Source: Terrirhizobium terrae | Lineage (GTDB): Bacteria > Pseudomonadota > Alphaproteobacteria > Rhizobiales > Rhizobiaceae | NCBI RefSeq assembly: GCF_030323265.1 | Contig: NZ_CP104991.1 | Coordinates: forward strand, 372,001-436,000 | Length of the DNA stretch: 64,000 nt | Reading direction: 5' to 3' | Shown here: positions 29,023-39,596 of the stretch, piece by piece | Layout of the letters: the number at the start of each line of letters is the position of its first letter | Numbering within the stretch: the stretch's first letter is position 1 | The notes under the pieces: model-generated | Told to the model about the DNA's origin: nothing | The model's input: the letters and a program-made list of their open reading frames with translations, nothing else | Database searches by the model: none | Translations under genes and position numbers: made by a program

Positions 29023-29184
29023 ATGAAGTGGGAATACCTGACAGTCGACAAGACACTCGATAATCAGCAGATAAACGAACTTGGTGAGGCCGGCTGGGAA
29101 TTGGTCGCGGTCGTTTCACCAGCCCATTTCGTCTTTCATTATTTCTTCAAGCGGGCAACTGAACCGCTGCAACAACTATCATAG
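29023..29184 (+). CDS. DUF4177-like small protein
   Basis: A 53-residue protein starting at ATG 29023 (GAGGTGCGTT upstream). It begins MKWEYLTVD and contains INELGEAGWELVAVV, the compact pattern of DUF4177 proteins, then a hydrophobic beta-like stretch ending FFKRAT. DUF4177 has no known function. An earlier in-frame ATG at 28984 is less likely because the family starts with the KWEY strand. Confidence 0.75.
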   Translation: MKWEYLTVDKTLDNQQINELGEAGWELVAVVSPAHFVFHYFFKRATEPLQQLS

Positions 29185-29372
29185 GATTAAAATAACCTAC
29201 GGGCGTTCGCCCTTCAATGCAGATGGCGCCCGTGGCAGGGGTGGGAAGACCGCGATCCGCCCCACTCGCTGAGTGATCCTTCATTGAATAGAGCGGAGTG
29301 CGCTATTTGCTGCCAACTGGGTTTATCGGTGAAGGATCGTTAGTCCGTACCGCGACGGAAAAGGAAGAACAG

Positions 29373-30328
29373 ATGAAGGCTGCAGTCTATGACGCCCCTG
29401 GTGTTCCAGGCGTTCTTGAATATGTCGATATGCCGGATCCCGTCTGTGGACCTGGCGATGTACTCATCTCTGTGGAGGCTATATCCATCGAGGGCGGCGA
29501 CCTCATCAATCGCCGATCCACAAAAGGCCAAACCCGGTGGATCGTCGGTTACGCAGCCGCGGGGACGATCGTCGCAGTCGGCGATAACGTGCAGCACCGG
29601 AGTGTTGGAGAAAAGGTGACCGCCTTTAATATGCAGGGATCGCATGCCGAGCTCTGGGCCGTGCCCGAAATGCGCACATGGTTAGTCCCCGATGGCTTGA
29701 GCATGGTCGAGGCGGCGGTACTGCCAATTTCCTTTGGTACGGCCTATCACTGCGTTATCACCAAGGGTGAGGTGCGGGCGGGAGAGACCGTGTTGATCCA
29801 TGCGGCCGCGGGTGGTGTCGGGATCGCTGCGGTTCAGCTAGCAGAGCGGGCCGGGGCGAAGGTGATCGCCGTTGCCAGTGGCAATGAAAGACAGGCGCGC
29901 CTAAGCGCCCTCGGTGCAGCACATCTCATAGACCGCCACAAACAGGATGTGGTTGAAGAGGTTCGGCGGCTGACGGGTGGCAAGGGTGCGGATCTCGTCA
30001 TCGATCCGGTCGGGTCGACCTTGCAGAGTTCGCTGTTGGCGCTCGCGCCAGAAGGACGGCTGGTTTTCGTCGGCAATGCAGGGGAGGCGGTTTAGCCGTC
30101 GATCTTTGGCAACCGATGCAGAACAACCAAACGCTGCACGGCGTATTCATGGGAGCCCTGTTCGAAAGGCATGCGGTGCACGATACGGTCGACACCCTCC
30201 TGAGAGCCGCGGCCGAGCGACGCTTGGAGGTAGTCATTGATCGGACGTTCTCACTCAAGGATGCCGCCTCGGCGCATGAGCACGCAGAGACGGCAAAGCC
30301 TCTTGGGCGAGTCGTAATGAAGGTCTGA
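29373..30328 (+). CDS. Zinc-free quinone oxidoreductase-like dehydrogenase, frame broken at about 30083
   Basis: The full span gives about 318 residues, as usual for this medium-chain reductase branch. Start ATG 29373 (MKAAVYDAPG) follows GGAAGAACAG. The N-terminal domain has VEAISIEGGDLINRR; the Rossmann domain has LIHAAAGGVGIAAVQLAE and GKGADLVIDPVG. The frame breaks at the G4 run 30081-30084; five G give GNAGGGGLAVDLWQPMQ and lead into the second half, which ends AKPLGRVVMKV. No catalytic zinc ligands are present. It is probably co-transcribed with the hydrolase at 30371, 42 bases on. Confidence 0.85.
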
Positions 30329-30370
30329 AGCCACGAGTACGAAGATCCGAGTTAGAAAGGTTAGTTCGAC

Positions 30371-31312
30371 ATGAAACGTATTTCATTCAAAAATGGAAAC
30401 ATTGAAGTTGCCGGCAACCTGCATCTGCCTCTCGGGTTCGATGGCAGCCTGTCCTATCCGGCGATTGTTCTGGCGACGCCCGGAAGCAGCGTGAAGGAAC
30501 AGATCGGTGCTATATATGCGGGTAATCTGGCGCAGAAAGGTTTCGTCGCTCTTGCCTTCGATCCGTCCCATCAAGGCGAAAGCGGCGGCGAACCGAGAGA
30601 CCTTGAGGATCCGGCCGCCCGCGTCGAAGACCTTCGTTGCGCGGTCGATTATCTGACAACGTTGTCTTACGTCGATTCTGACCGGATCGGTCTGCTCGGC
30701 ATCTGCGCCGGCGGAGGCTACGCTATCAGCGCTGCGTTGACCGAACGCCGCTTTAGGGCAGTGGGAACGGTTGTTGCCAACGACATCGGTGAAGCGCTTC
30801 GCCGCCTGCTGCCGGACTATCGCCAAACGCTTGCGGACGTGGCAAATCAGCGGACAGCGGAGGCACTTGGCGGCGAGCAGCGCCGGGATCCATGGATCCC
30901 CGATAGTCTGAAGGAGGCCGAAAACGCGGGCATAACTGAGCCGGATGTGCTCGAGGCTGTCAGGTTTTACCGTGAGTCTCAATATCGCCACCCGAACTCA
31001 ACGAACCGCCTGCTATTCGTCAGCTATGGCCCCATTCTCAGCTTTGACGCATTTAGCCTTGTGCCCGATCTGCTGACTCAGCCCCTTCAGGTGATTGTCG
31101 GAGGTCGGCGGGGGACCACCGGCCAGTTCGAGTCAGGCCAACGTCTGTTCGACCTCGCGCCTACCAGCGCGAAGGATTTCATGGTGGTGGAAGGTGCCGG
31201 TCATTACGACATGTACTACAAGCCGGAATACGTGGATCAAGCGATTGATCGGCTGGCCGCATTTTACGAGCGTTACTTGAATGCTATTCTGCCCGATACC
31301 TCACTGCACTAA
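30371..31312 (+). CDS. Alpha/beta hydrolase, dienelactone hydrolase-like
   Basis: A 313-residue protein from ATG 30371. The nucleophile position is Cys112 in LLGICAGGGYA, the cysteine variant of dienelactone hydrolases and related YcjY-like proteins. The oxyanion region is ATPGSSVKEQIG. The conserved acid stretch DPSHQGESGGEPR and the His in VEGAGHYDMYY fit the family. The C-terminal half is longer than in classic dienelactone hydrolases and resembles the YcjY/UilS group. It ends the rightward unit that starts near 29373. A terminator lies 265 bases downstream. Confidence 0.85.
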   Translation: MKRISFKNGNIEVAGNLHLPLGFDGSLSYPAIVLATPGSSVKEQIGAIYAGNLAQKGFVALAFDPSHQGESGGEPRDLEDPAARVEDLRCAVDYLTTLSYVDSDRIGLLGICAGGGYAISAALTERRFRAVGTVVANDIGEALRRLLPDYRQTLADVANQRTAEALGGEQRRDPWIPDSLKEAENAGITEPDVLEAVRFYRESQYRHPNSTNRLLFVSYGPILSFDAFSLVPDLLTQPLQVIVGGRRGTTGQFESGQRLFDLAPTSAKDFMVVEGAGHYDMYYKPEYVDQAIDRLAAFYERYLNAILPDTSLH

Positions 31313-31619
31313 TCAATGGGAGTTGTCAGATTGTCACCCAACTTTCGAATGATTTTTTCAAGTTGCGGGGAAGAGTATAGCGGTCGGCCCGTTTCCGCAC
31401 GCGCAGGAGTATCGCTTATCCGGAATCTTCATGTCAGATGATCAGATGGGTCGGGCACCGCATCCGCATCGCCATTCTTGACTTGTCGCGTGACCATCTT
31501 CGTTCGCTTTACTCTAAGGTGGGGTTACTAGCCGGACAGTCTCGCTGTCTTCAAAGGACAATACCTAATATGCTTTGACCGCAGCTACGCGGTCTTTTCG
31601 TGAAGAATTGCCTCCTGCC
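31313..31619. other. Non-coding gap with a terminator
   Basis: About 307 bases with no credible gene. The only clear structure is the hairpin at 31577-31598. Confidence 0.5.
31577..31598 (+). terminator. Intrinsic terminator
   Basis: GACCGC and GCGGTC pair around the loop AGCTAC, followed by TTTTC. It fits a rho-independent terminator for the rightward unit ending at 31312. Confidence 0.65.
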
Positions 31620-32006
31620 TCAGCGTGCTTCTACATGCCCCCGCATCGACTGGGAGCCCGCTGAGTTCTTGTAGTTTCTCCCCCATTTGCACATACTGAC
31701 AAGTACCGGAGCCAGGGACCGCCCCAACTCGGTGAGCTCATATTCCACCTTTGGCGGCACCTCGGGGTAGATGATCCGGCTGATGATGCCATCGGACTCC
31801 AATTCTCTGAGTTGGAGTGTGATCATTCTCGGCGTCGCTGCAGGTGTAAGACGGCAAATGGCATTGAAGCGTAATTTGCCGTCAAGCAGATGAAAGAGGA
31901 TCACCGGTTTCCACACACCGCCGATGACAGAGATCGTCGCTTCCACAGCGCAGCCCGTCCTGAGAGCCGTGCGGCGTTTGCGTTTCAAAGGGATACTATC
32001 ATTCAT
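31620..32006 (-). CDS. HxlR-family transcriptional regulator
   Basis: From ATG 32006 the product has 128 residues, typical for HxlR. The core reads CAVEATISVIGGVWKPVILFHLLDGKLRFNAICRLTPAATPRMITLQLRELESDGII, with the winged helix continuing YPEVPPKVEYELTELG. The leading Cys in the CAVE motif is often the redox or quinone sensor in this family. An in-frame ATG at 32048 with AAAGG upstream is an alternative start. It is divergent from the NmrA-like gene. The gap holds repeated GTAC motifs (GTACGTAC at about 32026) that could be the operator. Confidence 0.88.
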   Translation of the reverse strand: MNDSIPLKRKRRTALRTGCAVEATISVIGGVWKPVILFHLLDGKLRFNAICRLTPAATPRMITLQLRELESDGIISRIIYPEVPPKVEYELTELGRSLAPVLVSMCKWGRNYKNSAGSQSMRGHVEAR

Positions 32007-32125
32007 GATACTACATGCGCTTTTTGTACGTACTTCACCAACGGTCATCGTACCTTTACTTGGGTTATATGGAAAGACGGTGCGCCGCGTTTCCAGCCGC
32101 GCGACCAAAGTAGGAAACCAATCCA

Positions 32126-33079
32126 ATGTCTACCGAACAAAAGCCGCTGATCTCGGTTGTCGGCGCCACCAGCAAGCAGGGTCGCAGCGTCGCCACGACG
32201 CTACTCAAGAGTAAACAGTATCGGGTCCGGGCGCTCACCCGCAATCGTGACTCTGCCGAGGCCCACAGCTTGGCGGATCTCGGTGCCGAAGTCGTTGTCG
32301 CCCCGCTTGGCCTCGGCCACGAGAAGGACCTCGTGGCGGCGTTCAAGGGTGCCGACGGAGCATATCTTATGACGCCGCAGCTCCTGCCGCAGGATAATGC
32401 CGAGTTCGTGCTCGGCAAGCAGCTGGCAGATGCGGCGTTGGAGGCCGGCGTCGGGCACATCGTTTTCTCTACCCTCGAGAATGTCGAGAAGATTTCCGGC
32501 GGTAAAAAGTTCACCCCGCACTTCACCGACAAGGCCCTCGTCGCCGACTACATCCGCACGCTCCCGATAACGCACTCGTTCGTCTCGCTGGCCTTCTTCT
32601 ATACCAACCTGCTCGAATACTATGTGCCACAGATGGAGGGCGACACACTCCTGATGCCGATCTACCTGCCGGAGGATTTCCGTGCACCCTTTGTCGATCC
32701 TGTTACCGCGACCGGCCCGGCGGTGTTTTCCGTGTTCTCCGACCCTCACACATTCAAGGGCAAGACACTCCCGATCGTCGGCGACATCCTTTCTCCACGC
32801 GAGATGGTCGATACATTCCAACGCGTCACCGGTGTCAAAGCTGAGTACCGCAGTGCTTTCAAGCGCGAAGAGCTTCTGAAATTCTTCCCGGGTTTCGCCA
32901 CCAACGAGCTTCTGGTCGACGAGTTGATTGGCATGGTCGAATTTGCTGTCGAGTACGGCTACTTCGGCAAAGAACACGACTTGGAATGGAGCCGTCGACT
33001 GAACCCGCAAACGCTCTCTTGGGAGCAGTTCTTGAAGTCGACCGGATGGCGCGGCGACAAGACCCAGTTCGGCCTTTGA
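32126..33079 (+). CDS. NmrA-family NAD(P)-binding protein
   Basis: A 317-residue atypical SDR. The Rossmann turn VVGATSKQGRSVATTLLK near residue 10 is the NmrA/HSCARG form GATGxxG with Ser in place of Gly. RVRALTRNRDSAEAHSLADLGAEVV follows as the second strand-helix with a phosphate-binding Arg. The usual Tyr-xxx-Lys is replaced, as in NmrA redox sensors, so it may bind NADP and act as a sensor or reductase. It is controlled in all likelihood by the divergent HxlR gene, a common pairing for quinone or aldehyde stress. Confidence 0.88.
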   Translation: MSTEQKPLISVVGATSKQGRSVATTLLKSKQYRVRALTRNRDSAEAHSLADLGAEVVVAPLGLGHEKDLVAAFKGADGAYLMTPQLLPQDNAEFVLGKQLADAALEAGVGHIVFSTLENVEKISGGKKFTPHFTDKALVADYIRTLPITHSFVSLAFFYTNLLEYYVPQMEGDTLLMPIYLPEDFRAPFVDPVTATGPAVFSVFSDPHTFKGKTLPIVGDILSPREMVDTFQRVTGVKAEYRSAFKREELLKFFPGFATNELLVDELIGMVEFAVEYGYFGKEHDLEWSRRLNPQTLSWEQFLKSTGWRGDKTQFGL

Positions 33080-33220
33080 AACTCTCGACCGGTATCAGTA
33101 AGCGCGAGAAAATCATCCCCTGGCTGCTGACGCCGGAAAAGCACAATCAGGCCTATGGCTGCAGGCGAAGCCCACCCGTACCCCGACCGAATTCAATCCT
33201 TCGACAGTGGTGAAACAACA

Positions 33221-33619
33221 ATGAGCATAGAAGACAACAAGCAAATCGTACGAGAATTCTGCAACCATTTCAAAACGTCGAACACGGACGGATTGATTGA
33301 TGCCATGACCGAGGATGCCACATGGTGGGTCAACGGCAAGCCGCACCTGTTTTCATCCGCAGGAACCAGGACCCGAGCAGAGACCGCCAGCATGTTTCGC
33401 AAGATGTTTTCGGCCTACACGAACGGTCTCGATATGACGATCATCAACACGGTGGGCGAGGGCGACAGTGTGGCTGCCGAAGCCCAATCGCGCGCGACCA
33501 CAAAGTCGGGCAAAGTCTATGAGAACGCGTATTTCTTCCTCTTCAAGATTCGACAAGGAAAAATCGCGATCGTGAGGGAATACACTGACCTCATGCATGT
33601 GCAGGAGACATTTGGTTGA
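33221..33619 (+). CDS. NTF2-like / SnoaL-like protein
   Basis: A 132-residue protein from ATG 33221. NTF2-like pattern: IVREFCNHFKTSNTDGLIDAMTEDATWWVNG, then strands ending with the paired AYFFLFKIRQGKIAIVREYTDLMHVQETFG. The VREYTDLMH ending is usual for ketosteroid-isomerase-like SnoaL proteins in which Asp and His line the pocket. It lies 141 bases after the NmrA-like gene on the same strand and is likely co-regulated by HxlR. It resembles the protein at 51897 in size and in the TEDxTWW stretch. Confidence 0.85.
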   Translation: MSIEDNKQIVREFCNHFKTSNTDGLIDAMTEDATWWVNGKPHLFSSAGTRTRAETASMFRKMFSAYTNGLDMTIINTVGEGDSVAAEAQSRATTKSGKVYENAYFFLFKIRQGKIAIVREYTDLMHVQETFG

Positions 33620-33896
33620 TCTTTCATTGTGCTTTGATGCCGCTGGCGCAGCGTCCGCACGGACCCCAGCGTCAAGGCCAACCATCTCGGAAGCCTTGAT
33701 CCAGTCTGGCCTCTCATTGGCAATTTCGGGGCTCTTGAACCATATTGAACAGATGCCCCCCTACCCTGAACAGCGTCACCGACAAATTGATTTTCCAATT
33801 CCTTAGATTTTATAGTGGCTAAGCCGCAGTGCCCGACCAACCATTGGATGCAGCGCCATTATCAAGTAACAATTTTGGGCTGGATCATCATAATGA

Positions 33897-36134
33897 TTAT
33901 TGCAACGATGTCCTTAAATCCGCCGCCGCTCGGATCGCGTCACGATTTCCGGTTTCCGCTACCGCTTCGAAGAGCCTGAGCGCTTGAACGTTATCTCCAA
34001 GGTTTTGCAGCGCGTAGGCTCTCAACACCATGAGGTCTGACGCCTCGGGCTGGAACCTAGCGCGTTGGTCTAAATAAACGATCGCTTCACGAAACCGTCC
34101 CGCAGTGAAAGCAGAGGTGGCGCGGTCCGCTAGGATAGCCAGCTGCAGTTCGAGCGACCTTCCCTGCCGCTGTGGGGCTTTGGCTGCGGCGACTGCCGCC
34201 TTGTTCGTCAGACCGAGCCTCAAGTACGCAAGGCTCTGACCGTAAGAGGCATCGGAACGCGACCTGTCATCCCCTGTCAAAAGCGCCGTATCAAACGCTT
34301 CAGCTGCTTCCATCGGTCGGTTCAGTTCCATGAGGCACCATCCCCGCGAGAGGGCCGCGGATGCCGACATACCCACTGAACTGCCTGTCGCCAAGCAATT
34401 GCGATGTGGCGCAGGCGCTGAGCGTGGTCGTGACAGCTGGGCGGTCGGCTGGGGACGCGTTTGCACTTCTCGCTGCGGAACCGACGCGAGTTCTGAAAGG
34501 GTGGGCTCAGTGGCAGAAACATTAGTCGCCTTTGGCACAAGCAAGCCCAGGTTTGCGATACGGTCAGATCTTCCAGCCCAGCTGTTTTGGATCTTTGCTA
34601 CTCCAACACGGTCATTGAGTTGCTGACGAGTGATCGCTAGGCCATAGGCTGACGGCTCATCGTCAGGTTTCCAATTGAGAGCTGTTTCAAACCATCGTGC
34701 AGCTGTCTGCGGTTGGCCAAAAGCCCTTGCATACCAACCAAGGAGTTGTGCTGTCGGAACATACCTCTTGTCGAAAGCGGCTGCTGCGATCTCGCTGCAA
34801 GACATCGTCTGGTAGTTTCAACGGCGGATTCTGAGACAGGAGGCTGGCGGTGGCAGCCAAGTAAACCGCGCCCGCCTCTTCCGAGTCATCCTTCCAAGCA
34901 ACCATAACCTGCTCGGCTTCGGCCGCAGCGCCGCGGCTTATCAAAGCAAGCGATAAGCCTTGGGATGCAGAACTGCTATCGCTTCGTGCACGCGCGATTC
35001 TGAACCAGTTCTCGGCTTCGGCCATGTTGTTATGGCGAATTCCGTACCAACCGAGGAGGAGCGCGTCGGACGTATCGCTCCCCTCTGACGCCAGCTCCTT
35101 CAAACGAGCGAGCACGTCAGGTCCCACCACCCTTCCCGGAGATTGATTGGCGTCAGCGACCTGGCGGCGAACCAGATCGTTCCTAACGGTAGAAAATTCC
35201 TCGTCCTTCTCGAATGACAAGAGTGCAACAAAGGAATCGTAAGGCAAGAGGTCCGCAGCCTTCTGGGCGGTCGCCAGCCGCTGTTGCCGATCCGTGCAGT
35301 TCTGAAGGACGTATCGGTACACATCGAGGCTGCGTTGTGTCCGCTCCGTACGCTCGAACGCTTCAGCCAACCGCCAGAGGACATCCGGGTCTGCGCAGTT
35401 CAACAGACTTGGTGTTGATGCTGCGAGCGTCACTACGGTCCCGAATTGCTTTGAATCCGACGCGTTGACAAGACGAGCTCTCGTCTCAGCAACGTCAAGC
35501 CGTTCAAGAAGGTCTTGTGGCGGCTGCCAGGACGGTTCAGAAGCTTGACGAGCCGCGACTGACTTCCGCACCTCGGCGTACTGCCCCTCCGCATAAAGCC
35601 TCCACATCTCCTCCAATTGACGGTCACGATTGACTGGAACTGATAACGGATTGTCCGGAGGAACCCATGTCGGATACAGGGCACGGAGCCGCGCGATTTC
35701 GGCCTGCAGCCGGGCATTATCCCCCGTGTCGCGAAATAGCGGAGCGCAGCTAGATCCGGTTGGACCTGATCCGCTTCAGGATCGGAAGTGTTAGTGATAC
35801 CCGGATTAGGCCCCGGCGTGGCCTGCGCATGATCCGAGGCGCGACCTGTGTATGGTGGCGCGGGTTGAGATGGGGTGATTGCTGGTAAGCCAGGCTCCAC
35901 TGGTGTTTGGGAGCCACCGGACGGCGCGTTCTGTACGAGCTGGACTGCCTTGATTTGTGTCGCGAGTTCGTTCGGATCAGTCTTTGTGGATGCGGCGGAA
36001 AGTCGGCTCTGGCGGCCAATTGCAGTGCTGTTGATTACCTCGGAGGACGGTGTCGCGGTGACGCGGTCATTCATCGTCGCAAGCAGGCTTGCGCCCGCTG
36101 CGGTGACAGCTAGTAGGATGAATGACAACTTCAC
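33897..36134 (-). CDS. bcsK: TPR-repeat cellulose export/assembly protein (BcsK/BcsC-like), two frame breaks
   Basis: Read through, 745 residues. GTG 36134 overlaps the bcsZ stop as GTGA. Residues 1-20 form a hydrophobic anchor or signal, followed by a Pro/Thr-rich linker to about 110. The rest is a chain of TPR-like helices (LLGWYGIRHNNMAEAENWFRIARAR; LLGWYARAFGQPQTAARWFETALNW; GRFREAIVYLDQRARFQP). No C-terminal beta-barrel of the BcsC type is present, as in the class III cellulose systems of Agrobacterium and Rhizobium. Breaks: the C5 run 35721-35725 (one base short) and the GATCTC at 34788-34793 (one base extra). They cancel in length. It would link the synthase to the envelope. Confidence 0.82.
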
Positions 36135-37177
36135 AGACAATCTGGATGTCTCTCCTTGACTAGAGCGAGCCCGAGCAACTGGAGTGTTGCTGGATAATAT
36201 AGCTCAGGCGCGAACTGAAGGTCGGTCTGGGGCAAGCGGGCCCCTTGCAATACACAGGCCATAATATGGTTAATAATCTGATAACCAGGATCGGTCAGTG
36301 GCTCAACAGCCTGCCCGCTTGGCAAATCAATGGTTGTCGCAACTCCCTCAGCGCCGCCCATGTTGTCCAAAAACATCTGCAGATTGGCAGGATCATTAAT
36401 GCCCGCGCGCATCATATAAAGCGGGATTCGTACAGCGTTGTAGGAAAACTGAGGTTCGAAGCCGTCTGCTGGCTTCGGCCGCGACTTGAGGCTAGCCCAC
36501 TCCGGCGGCAATTTTTTGGGACCGATTTGGAGAGCTCTGATTAATTGCAGTCCGTCATTTTTCAGGTGGTCCCACTTGTCCGAGGGTGCGAGCACCTTCA
36601 TCACGGGGAGAGCCTCGAATATCCAGTAGGAGGGGTTGATGACGGGTCCATCTTTTCGATCAGCTGCACCGAATCCCTGAACTCCCGGCAGGAGAATGGT
36701 TCTGCCAGCAGCGACAACCACGGTCTTGTTCAGAACCGCGTTCGCGATGTTCGACGCTGACGCTAAGTATTCCTCCCTGTTCCAGGCCGAGCCTGCAAGC
36801 GCCAGCGCATAGGCAATCAAAATGTCGCCGTCCGTGGCATTATTCGTATCGATCACGTGTGGGTCAGATTTCGGATCCCACCTCCACACTGCAAGGCCAT
36901 CGTCCCGCAGAAGAAGCTCGGTTTTAGTGAAAGACCAAATTTGCTCGAAGTCGGCACCGCTGCCTGACAGGTAGGCGAGCAATAATCCATACCCCTGCCC
37001 TTCGCTATGGCTGATACCACCGTTTCCGTTATCGACAATCCGACCGCTCCGATCTAAGAAACGACTTTTATATTCTTGCCAATGGTTAGGGTCTACGAGA
37101 CCTTGCTGGGCTCGAGTTGTGGCACCACCAGTTAACGCGGTGAGTACTCCGATCAAAATCAGCGCAATTCCTCTCAT
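36131..37177 (-). CDS. bcsZ: Endo-1,4-beta-glucanase, glycoside hydrolase family 8
   Basis: A 348-residue periplasmic cellulase from ATG 37177, which overlaps the bcsB stop as ATGA. Residues 1-24 are a Sec signal peptide (MRGIALILIGVLTALTGGATTRA). The catalytic acid Glu lies in HSEGQGYGLLLAYLSG, and the base Asp region in YNAVRIPLYMMRAG. DTNNATDGDILIAYALALAG forms the middle of the (alpha/alpha)6 barrel. It trims or untangles nascent cellulose and is needed for normal export in this type of operon. Earlier in-frame starts are rejected because they lie inside bcsB. Confidence 0.93.
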   Translation of the reverse strand: MRGIALILIGVLTALTGGATTRAQQGLVDPNHWQEYKSRFLDRSGRIVDNGNGGISHSEGQGYGLLLAYLSGSGADFEQIWSFTKTELLLRDDGLAVWRWDPKSDPHVIDTNNATDGDILIAYALALAGSAWNREEYLASASNIANAVLNKTVVVAAGRTILLPGVQGFGAADRKDGPVINPSYWIFEALPVMKVLAPSDKWDHLKNDGLQLIRALQIGPKKLPPEWASLKSRPKPADGFEPQFSYNAVRIPLYMMRAGINDPANLQMFLDNMGGAEGVATTIDLPSGQAVEPLTDPGYQIINHIMACVLQGARLPQTDLQFAPELYYPATLQLLGLALVKERHPDCL

Positions 37178-39596
37178 CGATCTCGCCGCCCAAGGCTTCC
37201 AAGCATCGCCGCGGTGGCTAGCCCGAGTACCGTGGCGAGCACGACGAGCAGCACAGCATACGTGAGAACGTTCGTCGATAACCAATTAGCTACCACCAAT
37301 CGATAGTTGTTCAGGGAGGCATCTGACATCGTTCTGACGAATTTGACATCATTGGCGTTGACCGAGGTCAGTTTCCCCGACTTCACTGCGTAGGCTGCGA
37401 TACGCCCGGAGACCTCGCTCCATTGCTCTCGCATAACGATCGCCTCGACGCCTTGGCGAAGATCTTCAACGGTCGGTGCAGTTACCGCAGTCCAAATCGC
37501 AGACCCTTGCGGACTGGTGCCTTGCGCAATTACGAGACTTTGGTTCGCGGATGGCGCAAAGATTGGTTCTTCACCGGGAGCAAACTGAAGCGACGAAAGA
37601 CTGATGTCGAAATTGCGGCGCAGCCATTCCTGGAATGCGCTGATTTGACCACTCCATGCACCACCGTGGACACGTGAACGCCATTCATCGAAGCTCACCG
37701 GGGAACTGACGCTATTGACGGTCGGGTCGCCGACCGATCGCCAAGCAGCGACGCTGTTTGGATCCAGCTTCACCTGCGCGAAAAACTTGTCCGGCATTTC
37801 CGACAGCGCACCAAAGTACAGTACGTTGCGCTCACCGATCGTGCTTTGGCTCACAAGCATCTCTATTGGAATAAGCCGCCCTGCAGAAAGCGCGAGCCTC
37901 GCCATAAACGTTGACGTCGCCGCCAGGGTATCGGCGTCAAGACGACCCGACGCAAGCAGCAAGGGCTCAGCTCCTCTGCCATAGGGAAACCCTGTTCCAG
38001 CGAGGCCCGCCAAGTTCGGGATTTGACCGATGCGCGCGAAGGTCGGCATTGCCCACTCGGAAGTACCAAACACCGCGATCCGCGGCTCTTTTGACGAGGT
38101 AGCGCCGGGTTGACAGACCGCGTCACTCTCGGTCAACACGACGGCTTCTATGGCGATATTGTTGATGCCTGGCTTAAAGTGCCGAAGTGTTACTCTGATC
38201 GGCATGTGACGAAGTATGCCGCCTTCCGGCGACGTGATCGGCATGGTCGAAGCTATATTGCCGTTTACGTAAATATCGAAGTGGCTCCCCGGCAAAACGG
38301 ATTCGGCGAAAGCCGCGTCCAAGAGCAGTGTCGCCTCACCGTATGCGTTCGCATAAAAATCAGCAGGGACGCCAATATTGAAGTTTGTCCGGATCCGTCG
38401 TCCCGCAAATTCGACATTATCGACCCCAAGCTCAGAGAGGCTTAAGCGCTCACCGCCGAACAAAAGCGGAGCGTCCGGCGCGCTCCAGCGCTGCGTGGAG
38501 ATCGCGTCGCGACGAATTTCGAGGGAGGCGCAAGCGGTGAAACGATAGAGTCGACCGCCGCACGAATTCCTTGCCAGTCCGGCCCAGTGATCAGCAGAAC
38601 CTGGCCCTTCGTGCGAGGGTCGGTTACGAGTGTTGCAACGGGGGCACTTTGCGATCCCGCAGGAAGGTCGCCGAAGATCGGCTGAAGCTCTGATACAGTG
38701 CCGATAACGATACCAAAGCGACCCGGTGCTGAAGCGTTCAGCTGCGATCTCTCGAACGTGAAATTCTGGTTCGGCATACCGGACAGCAGAGCGAGCCCTT
38801 GCGACAACCGAACCAGCGTTTCGCTCGCCGCCACTTGGCCAACGGCTGGCATCAAAACCTCGAAGTCTGTATTGCCGTTTTCATCTGGACCAACCGCTCG
38901 GATTGCATCGGCTATTGAGGGCGTCGCACCTTGCAAGTTGTTGAAGCTCAAAAAGGTCTCGGCTGGGTTGATATCGGTCCAAAGCTCGTAGGTGGAGTCT
39001 ATGCTGCAATCAGTCCGATGACGCTGGACGGAGCGGATTTCAATTCGGTTCGAGCCTGGCTGTAGTAAGGTTGATGGTACGTCGAAGACACGCGATCCTG
39101 GAGCATCCGGAAATGCAACCGGTGCATCTCCGACCAACTGGCCATTGATCAGCACAGAAATTTGCGAGATTTCCGGAGCAATCACCACTGCATTTTGAAA
39201 ACCCAAGTGAAATTTCGCTGTAGCTTTTGCCTGCTGTTCAGTGAGATAAAACGACCAAGCACGACGATCCTCCTCCCCTTCCATGATAAGGCTCTTGCTA
39301 GGAATAATATAGCGGCGCGCGGCGATGTCTGGCAATTGCGCTGATGGATTGTTCGGTTGCGCGCGCGGGTCCGTGGCTGGAGGTGTCGGGGCCGTCGGGA
39401 CACTGAAAGAGGGCGAGGTAGTGGGGTGGTCGGCTTGCGGCAAGCGAAAACTTGGTACGGCAGGCGGCTCCGCGGGCCTCTCAGGCGTCATGTCAAAGGG
39501 GGCGGGCTGCGATTTGGCAGGCCCTGCCATCGTACCGAGTGACGCCATGATTACGGGCAGCAAGAGAACATCGCGAAGGACGTGCCTTTTCATCAT
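37174..39596 (-). CDS. bcsB: Cellulose synthase periplasmic subunit, frame broken at about 38524
   Basis: About 807 residues when read through, the usual BcsB size. ATG 39596 lies behind CAGGAGCG and overlaps the bcsA stop. A signal peptide at the start is followed by a Pro-rich stretch to about residue 90, two carbohydrate-binding and flavodoxin-like repeats, and a C-terminal membrane anchor (VLTYAVLLVVLATVLGLATAAML). The frame slips at the G3 run 38523-38525 (plus strand); one more base gives PPLEIRRDAISTQRWSAPDAP, the well-kept BcsB stretch. BcsB guides the glucan through the periplasm and is required for BcsA activity. Confidence 0.9.
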
